A DNA stretch of 64,000 bases from positions 1-64,000 of the forward strand of contig JAEYPA010000183.1 of assembly GCA_023411225.1 (NCBI GenBank), read 5' to 3'. Source of the DNA: Bacillota bacterium. Lineage in GTDB: Bacteria > Bacillota > Clostridia > Lachnospirales > Lachnospiraceae. This document shows, in pieces, positions 62,619-64,000 of the stretch. The translations under genes were made by a program, and so were the position numbers. The notes under the pieces were generated by a model. That model was not told the origin of the DNA. It did not search any database and saw only the letters and a program-made list of their open reading frames with translations. How positions within the stretch are numbered: the first letter of the stretch is position 1; each line of letters begins with the position of its first letter.

Positions 62619-63959
62619 TTATTCAATAATATCACAATTCCAACCAAACACTTTAGCAATCTGATTAAGGGCTGCTGTATGTTTTCCAACAATAATCATT
62701 TGATGATGACTTGGTAATTCCTCCATCACTTTTTCTCCTTTCTTATAATAAAGTAAAGAGGCATTTCTTGCATCTGTTCCAGGGAATTGTACATATTTCT
62801 CAATTTTTCCAGGAATGACCGTAATTTTATCAAATGAAGGATTTATCTTTGCCAGTACCATATCTCCTACTGGTAATTCACAATTTACCATAGTTGCTTT
62901 ATCATTTACAATTTCCAATACCTTTGGTACTACCTTCCAATGATCAGGACAGAATTTTCTTGGCGCAAAACCAGCATATCCACAATGAACACCAAGGGCA
63001 TGATTTTCTGGCTCATTAACCTTTGGAAATTCATCAATTTTTTCATGATGTATGGCTGCTTTTCCTACCAGGAATGGATAGATATTAGTCATCATAATTG
63101 GTGCTTCCAATGAATGGTATAGTACATAAGTGGATAGCAAGGTTAAGGTATCTCCTTCACAACACCAGATAATATTATATTTTTCAAATAGTCTATCCCA
63201 AATAACGCATGGTGTAGTTTTACAGTACATAGATTCATTTAGACAATTTGCTCCGATACCATCTACGCCACCAATTTCATCAATAGTATCTTTTATAGCC
63301 AGATACAATTGTCCAATTAAAATCTTTTGTTCGTCTGTTATATTTTCACAAGGCATATCCCAGGACTGAACTTCCTGCAATGCTTCTTGTTCATTTTTCT
63401 GCTCCGCACGCTTATTGACTTCTTTCCAACTGCGGTAAATCATCTTTGTACCAAATGCATCTTCCATTTGTTTCGTACATTCTGCTTCCCACCAGTAGAA
63501 ACGTTTGAATATATAGGCCTGCATCCCCTCTCCCGGGTCATCCTGGAACATTAAGAATTTTGAACCCTTCAAATGTTCCCTGGTTGCAATTGCTCTAAAT
63601 ATTACCTTACCTAATTCAATATTATATGGAGAGAATACCGTTAACTCTTTACTCTTAAGATAGCTGATAAGTTCCCAATCCCACATATCTACAGTACCAT
63701 ATTGTGAAGTGATTACAAGAATTTGCTTATTGTATTTTTTTAATACCTCATGATAGTGATAACAAGCTCCTATCATTTGTGGGAATATGATTGCATCACA
63801 CTCTGGTAATGGATCTCCTACTATAACCGTATTTGCAAATTCTACAACATCTTTATAAATGTCCTTTAGGCGTTCTAACTGCCTGTCATACTCTTTTATT
63901 TCTCGTTCGTTTGTCTCTTTGAATCGAAGTGGAACAATATATGCCTTTAGCATGTCCAT
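62619..63959 (-). CDS. L-fucose/L-arabinose isomerase-like protein
   Basis: A 446-aa protein that looks like the sugar-isomerase fold: an N-terminal Rossmann-like part (ILVITSQYGTVDMWDWE), then VIWDRLFEKYNIIWCCEGD and DTLTLLSTYVLYHSLEAPIMMTN, which corresponds to the metal-site region of fucose isomerase, and a beta-rich C-terminus (VNCELPVGDMVLAKINPSFDK). It may isomerise an aldose to a ketose, but I cannot name the sugar. GGAGG precedes the ATG by 6 nt. The upstream neighbour lies beyond the window. Confidence 0.72.
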   Translation of the reverse strand: MDMLKAYIVPLRFKETNEREIKEYDRQLERLKDIYKDVVEFANTVIVGDPLPECDAIIFPQMIGACYHYHEVLKKYNKQILVITSQYGTVDMWDWELISYLKSKELTVFSPYNIELGKVIFRAIATREHLKGSKFLMFQDDPGEGMQAYIFKRFYWWEAECTKQMEDAFGTKMIYRSWKEVNKRAEQKNEQEALQEVQSWDMPCENITDEQKILIGQLYLAIKDTIDEIGGVDGIGANCLNESMYCKTTPCVIWDRLFEKYNIIWCCEGDTLTLLSTYVLYHSLEAPIMMTNIYPFLVGKAAIHHEKIDEFPKVNEPENHALGVHCGYAGFAPRKFCPDHWKVVPKVLEIVNDKATMVNCELPVGDMVLAKINPSFDKITVIPGKIEKYVQFPGTDARNASLLYYKKGEKVMEELPSHHQMIIVGKHTAALNQIAKVFGWNCDIIE

Positions 63960-64000
63960 TTTGAGCCTCCTATTTATAATATTCTTTTGATATGAAAATA

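Overview
The window is about 64 kb of AT-rich chromosome from a low-GC Gram-positive anaerobe. I infer a spore-forming Clostridia of the Lachnospiraceae type (Lachnoclostridium phytofermentans-like). The pointers are an X2 module on a GH5-like protein, a CspA-like S8 protease, a T-box leader, an FMN riboswitch in front of a RibU-type S component, several LtaS-like enzymes, and Shine-Dalgarno sequences of the AGGAGG type before almost every gene. Species is inference; no rRNA is present. Most genes lie on the minus strand and most transcription units end in clear hairpin terminators. I found no CRISPR array, insertion sequence, prophage or replication origin.

Left third (1-27 kb): a T-box leader reads off the left edge. 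Then come a membrane-anchored GH5-like protein that has lost active-site residues, IspF with a Cys/Gly tail, a tRNA-Met/tRNA-Val pair, a diacylglycerol-kinase-family enzyme, a VanZ-like membrane protein, an AI-2E family transporter and a zinc-type ABC importer (znuBCA). These are followed by a DUF368 (PopT-like) lipid-carrier transporter behind an Rrf2 regulator, an ECF S component, two aminotransferases with a lone receiver domain, and a complete branched-chain amino-acid ABC transporter (livK-livHMGF) that ends in a cytidylate-kinase-like gene. A proteolysis cluster follows (S8 peptidase, divergent ClpX paralogue, HtrA).

Middle (27-44 kb): an LCP cell-wall ligase, a nuclease-helicase of the DinG/XPD group, a disordered repeat protein, a DUF1292 protein, a UvrD-type helicase next to gltX, a second AI-2E protein coupled to a second cytidylate-kinase-like gene, release factor 3, a trigger-factor-like lipoprotein, an unrecognised 197-aa protein, an AEC carrier, and the FMN riboswitch with ribU.

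Right third (44-64 kb): an EAL phosphodiesterase carrying a C-terminal beta-helix-like repeat region (the most unusual gene here), two tandem LtaS-family enzymes, a HEAT/THUMP/methyltransferase fusion, a third AI-2E protein, a Na/Pi cotransporter with a PhoU-like tail, a lytic transglycosylase preceded by structured-looking DNA, an AraC/GyrI-like/ABC export operon, a nitroreductase, a FlxA-like protein and a fucose-isomerase-like protein at the right edge. Envelope maintenance and secretion quality control recur across the window: LCP, two LtaS-like enzymes, DUF368, lytic transglycosylase, HtrA and the lipoprotein foldase.
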